A model generated the notes under the pieces. The model did not search any database. It was not told the origin of the DNA and was given only the letters and a program-made list of their open reading frames with translations. DNA of 64,000 bases from positions 682,001 through 746,000 of the forward strand of contig CAZNAI010000003.1 in assembly GCA_964571235.1 (NCBI GenBank). The letters are read 5' to 3'. A program made the translations under genes and the position numbers. The DNA comes from JACRAV01 sp964571235. Lineage in GTDB: Bacteria > Zixibacteria > MSB-5A5 > GN15 > FEB-12. Shown here piece after piece: positions 50,390 through 59,318 of this stretch (positions are counted from its first letter, which is position 1; the number at the start of each line of letters is the position of its first letter).

Positions 50390-51817
50390 TTGACGAAACG
50401 GACAGTCGGGATATATCTGGCGGGGGAGTGGCGACAGGGGAATTCGGCGATAGAGGTTCGCTCGCCCTATGACAATAGACTGGTTGGCCGCGCGATTGCC
50501 GCCACCGCGCAGGATTTTGTGCTGGCAATAACTAAAGCTGAAAAGGCGTTTGGCCTAACGCGGCGACTTGCCTCGCACCAGCGGGAATCGGCCTGCCGAT
50601 TTGTGGCCGATGAACTCGAAAAACGGAGCGAAGAGTTCGCCCAATTGATGACCGCTGAATTAGGGAAAGCGATCAAGGAATCACGGCTCGAAGTTGCTCG
50701 GGCAATCGGCGTTTTTCGCTTGTCCGCCGAAGAGGCAAAACGGATCGGCGGTGAGATTGTCGATTTGGATTGGAACAAGGGTAGCGAAGGGCGGTTCGGA
50801 ATTGTCAGGCGTTTTCCGCTTGGAGTAATAGGGGCAATCACGCCGTTTAACTTCCCGTTGAACTTGATCGCTCATAAAGTTGGACCGGCGATGGCGTCCG
50901 GAAATGCGATCGTGCTCAAGCCTGCCAGCAAGACTCCCCTCATCGCGCTCCGGCTGGCCGAGATACTGGAAAAATGCGGATACCCAAAGGAAGCAATTTC
51001 GATTTTGCCCGGAACAGCCGAGGCGGCGCGGCCGCTACTGGATGACCCCCGCGTAAAAATGATCACCTTCACCGGATCAGATACTGTTGGCTGGTGGATA
51101 AAAGAGAACTCGGGGAAGAAACCGGTAGTGTTAGAACTGGGTGGCAATGCGGGAGTGATCGTGGCCGACGATGCCGATCTTGATTTTGCCACCACGCGGC
51201 TATTGTTCGGAGCGTTCGCGATTGCGGGACAGTCGTGTATATCTGTGCAACGTATTTTTGTGGCCGAGAAAGTGTATTCACGGTTTCTGAAGATGTTCAC
51301 TGCAAAGATCGCCAGATTGAAAGTGGGCGATCCGTCGAGCGACAAGACCGATATCGGCGCCATGGTCGATCAAGGATCGGTGCAGAAGGTGATGGCGATG
51401 ATTCACCATGCGGAAAAAGAGGGAGCGCAAATTCTGATCGGCGGGAAAGCACGGAAACAGTGTATGCAACCGACTATTCTGACCAATGTGAAACGCAGTT
51501 CCCCGTTGTGTGTCCGCGAGGCGTTTGCCCCTGTAGCGGTGGTTGAAAAATATCGCAACTTCTCAAGCGCCATATCAGCGGTGAATGACTCGGCCTATGG
51601 GCTTCAGGCGGGCGTTTTCACCAATCGGATGAACCACATCATGCAGGCGTTTCAGGAAATAGAGTGCGGCGGCGTTGTTATCAACGATGTCCCGACTTTT
51701 CGGGCCGACCAGCAACCATATGGGGGGATGAAAAACTCCGGTCTTGGCCGCGAGGGAGTCAAGTACGCGATTGAAGATATGACGGCAGTCAAGATACTCT
51801 CAGTCAACCCCAGATAG
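50390..51817 (+). CDS. aldehyde dehydrogenase
   Basis: A 475-residue NAD(P)-dependent aldehyde dehydrogenase that oxidises an aldehyde to a carboxylate. Catalytic Asn154 (TPFNFPLN), Glu249 (LELGGN) and nucleophile Cys283 (GQSCISVQ) are present, and FTGSDTVG lines the cofactor site. It resembles the lactaldehyde/phosphonoacetaldehyde dehydrogenase group; the substrate is uncertain. TTG at 50390 is chosen because GGAGG lies five bases upstream; the ATG at 50363 has no such site and overlaps the structured leader. Confidence 0.93.
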   Translation: MTKRTVGIYLAGEWRQGNSAIEVRSPYDNRLVGRAIAATAQDFVLAITKAEKAFGLTRRLASHQRESACRFVADELEKRSEEFAQLMTAELGKAIKESRLEVARAIGVFRLSAEEAKRIGGEIVDLDWNKGSEGRFGIVRRFPLGVIGAITPFNFPLNLIAHKVGPAMASGNAIVLKPASKTPLIALRLAEILEKCGYPKEAISILPGTAEAARPLLDDPRVKMITFTGSDTVGWWIKENSGKKPVVLELGGNAGVIVADDADLDFATTRLLFGAFAIAGQSCISVQRIFVAEKVYSRFLKMFTAKIARLKVGDPSSDKTDIGAMVDQGSVQKVMAMIHHAEKEGAQILIGGKARKQCMQPTILTNVKRSSPLCVREAFAPVAVVEKYRNFSSAISAVNDSAYGLQAGVFTNRMNHIMQAFQEIECGGVVINDVPTFRADQQPYGGMKNSGLGREGVKYAIEDMTAVKILSVNPR

Positions 51818-51831
51818 GGCAAGCAATTTAA

Positions 51832-52236
51832 ATGAACATTACTTACACTATAGAACCGGATCTCAAAGCAGTAGAATTTATCGATGTCCTCAATCGGTCT
51901 GGGCTGGGTGTACGGCGACCGGTGGATGATCCGGCCCGCATACAGAGGATGATCGAGTTTGCGTCGGTGGTGCTTTGCGCCCGTGACAACGGCAGACTGG
52001 TTGGGGTCGCGCGGTCGCTTTCGGACTTCAGTTACTGCTGTTATCTTTCTGATTTGGCCGTGGACAAAGCGTATCAGGGGAAAAAGATCGGCCGCGAGTT
52101 GATCGCGCGGACACAAGAGATTATCGGTGAGGAGGCGATGTTACTTCTGCTTGAAGCACCGATGGCAAAGGGGTATTATGAGCATATCGGCTTTGAGAAG
52201 ATGGACAATTGCTGGATGTTGCCGCGCAAGAAGTAG
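51832..52236 (+). CDS. GNAT family N-acetyltransferase
   Basis: A 134-residue compact GNAT. The acetyl-CoA binding segment is YLSDLAVDKAYQGKKIGRELIART (Q-G-K-K-I-G), followed by EEAMLLLLEAPMAKGYYEHIGFEKM, typical of small YitI/PhnO-like acetyltransferases. The substrate is unknown. It lies 14 bases after the aldehyde dehydrogenase stop and may be cotranscribed. Confidence 0.88.
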   Translation: MNITYTIEPDLKAVEFIDVLNRSGLGVRRPVDDPARIQRMIEFASVVLCARDNGRLVGVARSLSDFSYCCYLSDLAVDKAYQGKKIGRELIARTQEIIGEEAMLLLLEAPMAKGYYEHIGFEKMDNCWMLPRKK

Positions 52237-52269
52237 AACAAACTAGTTTGGGCGTGAAGGGAGTCTCAA

Positions 52270-52476
52270 ATGAAAGCAAACATGGGAACGGCTGACCGAA
52301 CGATCCGTATTATCGTCGGACTGGCGATCGGTGTGCTGGGGATTGTGTTTCATTCGTGGTGGGGATTGGTGGGGCTTTTGCCGATCGCGACCGGGATGAT
52401 TAGCTACTGTGGCTTGTATAGCGTGCTGGGAATTAACACCTGCGGAGCAAAATCAAGCGCCTCCGGCAGTAAGTGA
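52270..52476 (+). CDS. DUF2892 small membrane protein
   Basis: A 68-residue membrane protein with two helices. The DUF2892 (YgaP C-terminal-like) signature is complete: MGTADRTIRIIVGLAIG, then WWGLVGLLPIATGMISYCGLYSVLGINTC. The family is linked with sulfur or redox metabolism through its conserved Cys; the function here is unknown. A fair ribosome binding site (GAAGGGAG) precedes it. Confidence 0.92.
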   Translation: MKANMGTADRTIRIIVGLAIGVLGIVFHSWWGLVGLLPIATGMISYCGLYSVLGINTCGAKSSASGSK

Positions 52477-52528
52477 TTGCCGTAGTAATTCTTCAATTGT
52501 ACAGTTCTATCTATTGAAAGGACTCTCG

Positions 52529-53374
52529 ATGCAGTTTGGCGCTCACCAGTCGATTTCGGGCGGAGTATTCAATGCCGTCTTGCTTGGCCAACGGGCAGGA
52601 TGTGACACGATTCAGATGTTCAACAAGTCGAGCAACCAGTGGCGGGCGAAAAAACTGGGCGGCGACGAGATCGACAAGTATTTCAAGGCGATCGAGGAGA
52701 CCGGTGTCACGGTTGCAACTTCGCATACCAGCTATCTCATCAATATTGCCTCGCCCGACAAAGACCTGAACGCCAAGTCGTATTCTGCGCTCAAAGAGGA
52801 GATGGAACGGTGTAACGAACTTAAGATACCGAATCTGGTGCTTCACCCCGGATCGCATGTCGGCACCGGGGAAGAGGCAGGGCTTGGGCGGATTGCCGAC
52901 AACATCAACAAGATGTTCGATGAATTGTCGGGCAACACCTGTTGCCTGCTACTGGAAACAACCGCCGGTCAGGGCTCTAATCTCGGGAGCAAATTCGAGC
53001 AATTGGCGTGGATAATCAGTAAGATCGAAAAAACGGAGCAGATCGGTGTCTGTCTGGATACCTGCCACATCTTCGCGGCCGGGTATCCCATTTCCGAGCT
53101 GGCCGATTACAAAAAGACGATGAAACAGTTTGACGAGACTATCGGCGTTAAGCGGCTCCGGATTATTCACATGAACGACAGCCAGAAACCGTTCGCCTCT
53201 CAGCGTGATCGGCACGAGCATATTGGCAAGGGGTGTATCGGCCTCGAGGCCTTTCGCAATATTGTCAACGACCCGAAACTAAAAAATGTCCCTAAGATTT
53301 TGGAAACCCCCAAAGGGGACGATGTCGCCGAAGATGTTGAGAATCTTCGAGTACTACGTTCACTGGTTAAGTGA
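52529..53374 (+). CDS. nfo: deoxyribonuclease IV (endonuclease IV)
   Basis: A 281-residue AP endonuclease of the Nfo family, which cuts DNA at abasic sites and removes blocked 3' ends in base excision repair. It starts QFGAHQSISGGVFNAV, with zinc-ligand stretches LHPGSHVG, LLETTAGQGSNLGS, VCLDTCHIFAAGY, IHMNDSQ and the RHEHIGKGCIG end motif. All are conserved, so it should be active. ATG 52529 follows GAAAGGA. Confidence 0.96.
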   Translation: MQFGAHQSISGGVFNAVLLGQRAGCDTIQMFNKSSNQWRAKKLGGDEIDKYFKAIEETGVTVATSHTSYLINIASPDKDLNAKSYSALKEEMERCNELKIPNLVLHPGSHVGTGEEAGLGRIADNINKMFDELSGNTCCLLLETTAGQGSNLGSKFEQLAWIISKIEKTEQIGVCLDTCHIFAAGYPISELADYKKTMKQFDETIGVKRLRIIHMNDSQKPFASQRDRHEHIGKGCIGLEAFRNIVNDPKLKNVPKILETPKGDDVAEDVENLRVLRSLVK

Positions 53375-53399
53375 TCTCCCCCGACGGTTTGCGCGGCAC

Positions 53400-53429
53400 T
53401 TGACTTGAACCATTGAGAGCGTTTATTAG
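53400..53429 (+). promoter_or_regulatory. putative promoter of the gcvT-comB pair
   Basis: TTGACT (53400-53405), 18 bases, TATTAG (53424-53429), about 35-40 bases before the gcvT start. Confidence 0.4.
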
Positions 53430-53465
53430 ACGGTCTACGTACCAAGAAAGGACGTGCCGTTCAAT

Positions 53466-54569
53466 ATGATCGCCTCTGAAAAACTTCTCGATACACCGTT
53501 TACTCGGTTTCATGTCGCCGCGGGTGCCAAAATGGTCCCGTTTGCCGGTTACAACATGCCCGTGCAGTACAAAGGAATCACTGCCGAACACTTGGCTGTG
53601 CGGCGAAGTGTCGGACTTTTCGATCTCTCGCACATGGGAGAATTTGAAGTGTCTGGCGCCGGGGCGCTGGATTTTCTGCAAAAAGTCACCACTAATAATG
53701 TCGCCGCCTTGACCCCCGGAAAAATCCAATATAGCTGTATGCCATACGACGAGGGTGGCATTGTCGACGACCTGCTTGTCTATAGGCTTGCCGACCGGTT
53801 CTTTCTGGTAGTCAATGCCTCCAACATGGAAAAAGACTTTAAGTGGCTTGACTCCCACCGCCCATCGAACGTCTCGCTCGTCGATCGTTCGCATGAGTTT
53901 GGTCTACTGGCGATTCAAGGGCCGAAAGCGCAGAGAGTCATGGCGCGGCTTACCGATCACGACCTTGAGAGCATGCCGTATTATTCCTGCGCTCGCGGAA
54001 AAGTGGCAGGAGTGGAGATTCTGTTTTCTCGCACAGGGTACACCGGTGAAGACGGCTTTGAGTTGTACATCCCCAATTCGGAATGCGAGAAACTCTGGAG
54101 CGCAGTCATCCGTGCCGGTGAACCGGACAATATGGAGCTGATCGGTCTGGGGGCGCGCGACTCCCTGCGACTGGAAATGAAAATGGCGCTGTATGGAAAC
54201 GACATTGACCAGACAACGTCTCCGGTCGAAGCCGGCTTGTCGTGGATTGTCGATTTTTCAAAGGAGTTTATCGGCTCGCCAGTCATCAAGGCGCACAAGG
54301 AAAAAGGTGTTTCGCGGCGGTTGGTCTGTCTGGAAATAGAAGGAAAGGCGTTTCCCCGCCATGGATACGATATAGCCGACGAACGCGGCGTGGTTGGCAA
54401 GGTGACATCGGGAACAGTGTCCCCTTCGCTCGGAAAGCCAATCGCGATGGGATATGTCCCGACTGATAAATCGAAAATCGGGTCAGTCGTTGAAGTCGTC
54501 ATCCGCGACAGCAGACATAGAGCGACTGTCGTCAAGCCACCATTCTACAAAGAGGCGTCACATCGCTAA
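53466..54569 (+). CDS. gcvT: aminomethyltransferase (glycine cleavage T-protein)
   Basis: A 367-residue T-protein that moves the methylene group from the lipoyl H-protein to tetrahydrofolate during glycine breakdown. Signatures: RFHVAAGAKMVPFAGYNMPVQY in short, LFDLSHMGEFEV, YSCMPYDEGGIVDDLL, RTGYTGEDGFELY and ARDSLRLEMKMALYGNDID. Full length. The other gcv genes are not in the window. The ATG at 53466 is preferred; a GTG at 53454 is only one base from its putative ribosome binding site. It overlaps the comB-like gene. Confidence 0.95.
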   Translation: MIASEKLLDTPFTRFHVAAGAKMVPFAGYNMPVQYKGITAEHLAVRRSVGLFDLSHMGEFEVSGAGALDFLQKVTTNNVAALTPGKIQYSCMPYDEGGIVDDLLVYRLADRFFLVVNASNMEKDFKWLDSHRPSNVSLVDRSHEFGLLAIQGPKAQRVMARLTDHDLESMPYYSCARGKVAGVEILFSRTGYTGEDGFELYIPNSECEKLWSAVIRAGEPDNMELIGLGARDSLRLEMKMALYGNDIDQTTSPVEAGLSWIVDFSKEFIGSPVIKAHKEKGVSRRLVCLEIEGKAFPRHGYDIADERGVVGKVTSGTVSPSLGKPIAMGYVPTDKSKIGSVVEVVIRDSRHRATVVKPPFYKEASHR

Positions 54570-55305
54570 GGTCCTGCTCGGAGAGCTCTATCTAACCCCG
54601 GTGCAACTGGGGAAAATACAGGCGGATGATCGCACAATTGTGGTTATCGACGTTCTCCGAGCCACCACATCGATCTGTGCCGCGCTCAGCGCTGGCGCCA
54701 AGGCCGTTATTCCTGTGGAAGAGCCGGGTGAAGCCGGGGAAATCTGGACAAAGATCGGATCGGAGTATGCCGTGCTGGCCGGAGAGCGCAATGGGGTCAA
54801 GATCGAGAATTTCAATTTGGGAAATTCCCCCCGCGAATTCACTCCCGCGGCCGTGGGCGGCAAATTTGTCGTATTGACTACCACCAACGGAACACCGGTG
54901 TTCACACAAGCGCCTAAAGCGGGGGCGATTATTTCTTGCGCACTGGTCAATGTCTCGGCAGTAGCGGAGAAAGTGGCCAGGTCCGAGGGTGATCTCACCA
55001 TCATCTGCTCGGGGCGGGACGGCAATTTTTCTATTGAGGATACGTTATGCGGCGGCATGCTTCTGCATCTGCTTTTGGCTGTACACAAGAGAGAAATGGC
55101 ACTCAACGACGCCGCTTCGCTGGCGCTTCTGTTGTACCGAAGTAACAAGTCGGCGATCAAGCAGACTATTCGCCAGGGAGAACACGGACGATATCTGGAG
55201 TCGCTCGGTTTTGAGGCGGATATTGAGCTGGCCTCGGATATCGACTCTATCCCGGTTCTGCCGATCCTGCGGGATGGCCGCCTTGTGCCGGACAACGGAA
55301 ACTGA
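54454..55305 (+). CDS. ComB-like 2-phosphosulfolactate phosphatase family protein
   Basis: The family signature is VVIDVLRATTSICAALSAGA, with NSPREF, TTTNGT and CSGRDGNFSIEDTLCGGML later. ComB removes phosphate from 2-phosphosulfolactate in coenzyme M synthesis in archaea; many bacteria have an orphan homologue of unknown role. Homology begins at about 54571, but the nearest ordinary in-frame starts are ATG 54454 and TTG 54490, deep inside gcvT. An ATC at 54562 follows AAGAGG at good spacing and may be the true, non-standard start. I give the longest frame because it has a canonical start, and note that its first 36 codons are probably not translated. Confidence 0.82.
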   Translation: MSRLINRKSGQSLKSSSATADIERLSSSHHSTKRRHIAKVLLGELYLTPVQLGKIQADDRTIVVIDVLRATTSICAALSAGAKAVIPVEEPGEAGEIWTKIGSEYAVLAGERNGVKIENFNLGNSPREFTPAAVGGKFVVLTTTNGTPVFTQAPKAGAIISCALVNVSAVAEKVARSEGDLTIICSGRDGNFSIEDTLCGGMLLHLLLAVHKREMALNDAASLALLLYRSNKSAIKQTIRQGEHGRYLESLGFEADIELASDIDSIPVLPILRDGRLVPDNGN

Positions 55306-55315
55306 ACCCGGCTCG

Positions 55316-55344
55316 TTTACCTTTTGCCTCCAATCCTGTATAAT
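55316..55344 (+). promoter_or_regulatory. putative promoter giving a leaderless mRNA
   Basis: TTTACC (55316-55321), 17 bases, TATAAT (55339-55344). The next ATG (55353) is eight bases after the -10 box, at or next to the predicted start. Confidence 0.5.
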
Positions 55345-55352
55345 AGTTAACT

Positions 55353-57242
55353 ATGAAACGAGCGCTATTAGTCGTCTGTGGGGTTGTTCTGCTCGGGGCG
55401 AACGTCAGAGCAGTTGACGCAGTGAGGTTTGTATTCGATGTCTCTCAGCGGGACAGTGTGTCGGGTCGCGACGTCTTGCTCTATTCCGATACCGCGCTGG
55501 TTGCCAAAGGGATTCCCGCGACCGGCTTTTTGGTGTCGATGTCGGTCGAAGTCCGGCTGGAAAGAGTTGATTCGGCTGGTGTGGGGTACTCCGTGCAGGT
55601 GGTCACCTTCTCCCGCCCTGCAACCACTGCCGCTAAAGAGGTGAGGTCGGAACTCGGACTGCCGTTTCGAATCGGCGATCTGGGCGGCAAGCATGGCGCC
55701 AAGTATTCACTGACCGTTCGCCCGCTTAAACGCGAGAAGATTGTCGACGGAAGTTGTGCGCTGACCAGCGCTTCGCTTGACCAGTACAAATTCGAGCCGA
55801 CCGCCAATACCGACTTGTATTATCTGAAGAACACCTACGGTGATTACTACTGGAATCTGAAAAAGGCGCTTTTTGAATCTGAATATGACCAGTTCAATCA
55901 ACTGGCGAAGTTTCACATGCCGGGGAAATTCATGATTTACCTGTGTCCTTGCCCGGTGGTTTCACTGATCTGGGACGATCGGTTCGGACAGGTGATAGAC
56001 CCGACCAAAGGGTCAGCGTATGTTCTGCTGGGCCCCGGCTCCAACACGGCCGACCCGTTTGCACTGCTGGCGCTGGCGGTGTATCGCCAATACGGATATG
56101 CACCGGCGTTCTTAGTCGATGGATTTGTTAATATCGGTTCAGCCGCGCTGGATAGGGTAAAATCGATCAAGGCAGAGGGGAAGCCGGTTGCTGTGGAACC
56201 TCTCCTGGCCGCCAGCGCGTACTACACCTCTGACCCGCAATTGACCGACGCTCTTTCGGCCGCATTCGTGAAGTTCCTGATATCCAAGTATTCACTGGAT
56301 ACGTTTCTGAAGCTGTACGAGCGGTCCGACGATCTGAACTTGAAGTCATCGATAGTCGCAACCTACGGCCGCTCGATTGCCGAACTTCAGTCTGAGTTCG
56401 AGAAATGGGTGGATGCTGAGACCATCACACTTACCCAGTATGAGTACTGCGCCGGTCGGTCGGAAGCACTGTTTGATTACGCATCTCAGAAGAAATATGC
56501 GCTCAAAATGCTCCCCCTGATGAAAACCAAATATGACTCGGCGCGGGCGCTCACGATGCTGTCGCGTGCGTCATTTAACAACGGCGATTACTACTCGGCC
56601 ACCGACGCCCAGCGTTCCTATCTTTCGCTTGATCCGAGTGCGCCCAGTTGGATAGCTCTTTGTGGGTATCAAATGATGAACGGCCTATTTGATTCGGCGC
56701 GGGCTGATTTGAACCGGGGACGGCTGAAAGATTCCACTGAAATGCTATTTGGACTGAATATCGGCCTGTGCGATTTGTTTTCCGGCGACACGGTTTCGGC
56801 CAAAGAGAGTTTTCTGGAAGTTGCAGGGGCGGCCCAATCTGGCGGAGCCGAAGCACGAATTCTGCTCGGTCATCTCTGGCTCAGATCGCGCGAACAGGCG
56901 GAACGAGCCAAAGCCGTCCCGATTTTTCAAGAGGCGATCAATGCGCTCCAGAGTCGGTCACAGAAACATGATGTTTCTCCCACCGAGCAAATGTGGCTGG
57001 GAATGGCCTTTTTGGGAATCGATGATCAGTCGAACGCACTCAGTTCGCTTCAACTTGCTGACTATCTCGAAACCCGGCCCTTTTATCGGGGGATGATTTC
57101 GCTTTGGCTCGGGAAGGCGGCGGACCTTCGCGGTGAACGGGATGTCGCGACCAGATATTACAACGCAGTTTTGTCGGGATCCTCGGCGGCCTACACGCAG
57201 GCGGAAGCGCGGGCCTATCTCGCTACTCCTTACGCTCAATAG
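55353..57242 (+). CDS. exported TPR protein with a peptidase-MA-like middle
   Basis: A 629-residue exported protein. Signal peptide about 1-20. Residues 40-160 are beta-rich. The middle (about 170-360) has the look of the M1-like MA domain found in several FCB exported proteins (LALAVYRQYGYAPAFLVDGFVNIGS and FVKFLISKYSLDTFLKLY), but the zinc-binding HExxH is missing, so it cannot be an active metallopeptidase. The C-terminal third is a run of TPR helices (ARALTMLSRASFNNGDYYSATDAQRSYLSLDP). Three bases separate it from the BatA-like gene. Confidence 0.8.
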   Translation: MKRALLVVCGVVLLGANVRAVDAVRFVFDVSQRDSVSGRDVLLYSDTALVAKGIPATGFLVSMSVEVRLERVDSAGVGYSVQVVTFSRPATTAAKEVRSELGLPFRIGDLGGKHGAKYSLTVRPLKREKIVDGSCALTSASLDQYKFEPTANTDLYYLKNTYGDYYWNLKKALFESEYDQFNQLAKFHMPGKFMIYLCPCPVVSLIWDDRFGQVIDPTKGSAYVLLGPGSNTADPFALLALAVYRQYGYAPAFLVDGFVNIGSAALDRVKSIKAEGKPVAVEPLLAASAYYTSDPQLTDALSAAFVKFLISKYSLDTFLKLYERSDDLNLKSSIVATYGRSIAELQSEFEKWVDAETITLTQYEYCAGRSEALFDYASQKKYALKMLPLMKTKYDSARALTMLSRASFNNGDYYSATDAQRSYLSLDPSAPSWIALCGYQMMNGLFDSARADLNRGRLKDSTEMLFGLNIGLCDLFSGDTVSAKESFLEVAGAAQSGGAEARILLGHLWLRSREQAERAKAVPIFQEAINALQSRSQKHDVSPTEQMWLGMAFLGIDDQSNALSSLQLADYLETRPFYRGMISLWLGKAADLRGERDVATRYYNAVLSGSSAAYTQAEARAYLATPYAQ

Positions 57243-57245
57243 CCG

Positions 57246-59318
57246 ATGCTGAACTTTCTCAATCCTGCTATCCTGTTCGCCGGCGCCGCGGCGCTTATCC
57301 CGCTCATTATCCACCTGTTTTCCCGCAGAAAAGTCAAGGTGGTCGAGTTTTCCTCACTCAAACACCTCAAGGCAATGCAGAAGCGACAAGTTAGACGGCT
57401 AAAGGTTCGCCAACTTCTGCTTCTCGTAATCCGAACTCTGCTTATTCTGAGCGTGGTGCTGGCTTTTGCCCGTCCCACTACCAAAGGGGGGGCAGTCGGA
57501 TCGCATGCGGGAGTGTCGGCGGTCGTCGTGTTTGACAATTCGGCGTCGATGAATCGATATGTCGCCGACGGTCGCTTGTTTGATCTGGCGAAACGTCGCA
57601 CCGAAGAACTGCTTGGAAATTTCGGTCAGTCCGATCAGGTGGCGCTAATTCCGGTGGCCGGCGGTACAAGTTCGGCTGGCGTTACATATGGATCATCAGC
57701 GGTCGCACTAGAACAACTGCGGCAACTGGAGCCCGGGCACACGTATGTCACGTTAAATCAGTCTCTTGGTTCGGCGGCGGAACTACTGGCCAGCGCCGGA
57801 AATCTTAACCGCGAAGTGTATGTGGTCAGCGACCGGCAACGGGCTGTGCTTCCGGAAAAGCCGCTCTTACAGGATGGCCGTGCGACTGCATACCTGGTTG
57901 ATCTACCTGAAGGCGAGATTTCAAACAGTGGCATTACTGCGCTCGATCTGGGAGGACAACTGGTTCTGCCAGGTCATGAATTTGCCGTCACCGCAACTGT
58001 CCACAACTACTCAACGCAATCCAGCGGCGATCAGATTGCATCGCTCTTTCTCAATGGCCGCCGGGTATCGCAGACAAGTTACACAGCCGGCGCTGGGGGC
58101 GACGCCGCGGTCAGGTTGACGGCGACAATTCCACAGACCGGGTTCTACTCGGGCTATGTAGAGATTGCCGATGACATGTTTGCCGACGACAACCGGTATT
58201 ACTTTTCGTTCAATATTCCCGATCGGTTTTCGGTGCTTATTGTCGACGGTGATCCGTGCGCTCAATTTGTGGAGCTGGCGCTGGCCCCCTCGCCCGATCA
58301 ACAACTGTTCTGGTCGGCCAAGCGTGTCACTCCGGAACTTCTCGGTGAAGTGAATGTCGCTGACTACAATTGTATCGTGCTGGCCGGTATTCCAAATCTG
58401 CCTGAGGGCGTTGTCTCGGATATCAAATCGGCGGTGCGAAGAGGGAGAGGATTGTTGCTCATATATGGTGAGCGAACCGATGTAGCCTATGCCAACCGGG
58501 TGTGGGGCACTGACGCCGGTTTCAATATCGAATCGGCCGCTCCGGCGGTGGTGACACGGTCGGGTTATTACACGCTCAAATCGATTGAAACAAACCACCC
58601 GATATTTTCGGTCTTTGGTTTCACCGGCGACAAGATTCCGGATATGAAATTCTATTCATTGCCGAAAATTGCGGCCGAACAATCGGCGCAAATGCTGATG
58701 CGGTTTAGCGGTGATCGCCCGGCGCTGATAGAGAGTTCAGTCGACCGTGGCAAAATTCTCACGTTCGCCGGGCCAATCGGGCCGGACTACAGTGATATGG
58801 TCAGCCACGGATTCTTTGTGCCGTTTGTGTCGCGTACTGCCGAGTACCTTTCGGCCAACCTCTCCAGTTTCGATATTCGGCTGTACACCGACGGAAACAT
58901 CGTGCGTACGCTTTCTCCCGGACCAGCAGTAACGACTGCTCTGGATATGGTCGCACCCGATTCTTCGTCGTGGTCGATCCTGCCCGAGGAAAGCGGCGGA
59001 TCGGTGCTGGTGCATCCGACTCCAATCGAACTTCCCGGTTCGTACTCGCTCTTCTTTCGAGGGAAAGAGGTCGACCGGTTTGCCGTGAATGTAAATCCCA
59101 ATGAGTGCGACTTAAGCGCAATTGACCACGATCAGTTTGCTTCGGCGCTAGGTGTGGCCCCAGCCAAAGTGATTGCATTGGGCACAACCGTGGCGCAGGC
59201 AGTCTCCGGATTCAGAGTCGGACGTGAACTCTGGCCGATTTTCGCCTGGCTGGCGGTGATCCTGTTGGCGGCAGAAATGATTCTGGGGCGCGGAGCGGCC
59301 GCCCCACAGGAGGAGTAA
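57246..59318 (+). CDS. BatA/VWA-type membrane protein
   Basis: A 690-residue protein. It opens with the BatA N-terminal membrane module (FLNPAILFAGAAALIPLIIHLFSRRKVKVVEFSSLKHL in brief; HLF and FSSL hallmarks), a second span near residue 60, and a von Willebrand A domain with the MIDAS start DNSASM. The VWA threonine and second aspartate are not clear. A long periplasmic part (about 240-640) includes a glutamine-amidotransferase-like fold segment (GVVSDIKSAVRRGRGLLLIYG), and a final membrane span lies near 660-680. Such proteins occur in MoxR-linked clusters; no MoxR ATPase is adjacent. Confidence 0.88.
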   Translation: MLNFLNPAILFAGAAALIPLIIHLFSRRKVKVVEFSSLKHLKAMQKRQVRRLKVRQLLLLVIRTLLILSVVLAFARPTTKGGAVGSHAGVSAVVVFDNSASMNRYVADGRLFDLAKRRTEELLGNFGQSDQVALIPVAGGTSSAGVTYGSSAVALEQLRQLEPGHTYVTLNQSLGSAAELLASAGNLNREVYVVSDRQRAVLPEKPLLQDGRATAYLVDLPEGEISNSGITALDLGGQLVLPGHEFAVTATVHNYSTQSSGDQIASLFLNGRRVSQTSYTAGAGGDAAVRLTATIPQTGFYSGYVEIADDMFADDNRYYFSFNIPDRFSVLIVDGDPCAQFVELALAPSPDQQLFWSAKRVTPELLGEVNVADYNCIVLAGIPNLPEGVVSDIKSAVRRGRGLLLIYGERTDVAYANRVWGTDAGFNIESAAPAVVTRSGYYTLKSIETNHPIFSVFGFTGDKIPDMKFYSLPKIAAEQSAQMLMRFSGDRPALIESSVDRGKILTFAGPIGPDYSDMVSHGFFVPFVSRTAEYLSANLSSFDIRLYTDGNIVRTLSPGPAVTTALDMVAPDSSSWSILPEESGGSVLVHPTPIELPGSYSLFFRGKEVDRFAVNVNPNECDLSAIDHDQFASALGVAPAKVIALGTTVAQAVSGFRVGRELWPIFAWLAVILLAAEMILGRGAAAPQEE

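Noticed and set aside
55353..57242. Active zinc metallopeptidase
   Set aside because: The middle region resembles the peptidase MA fold but has no HExxH motif.
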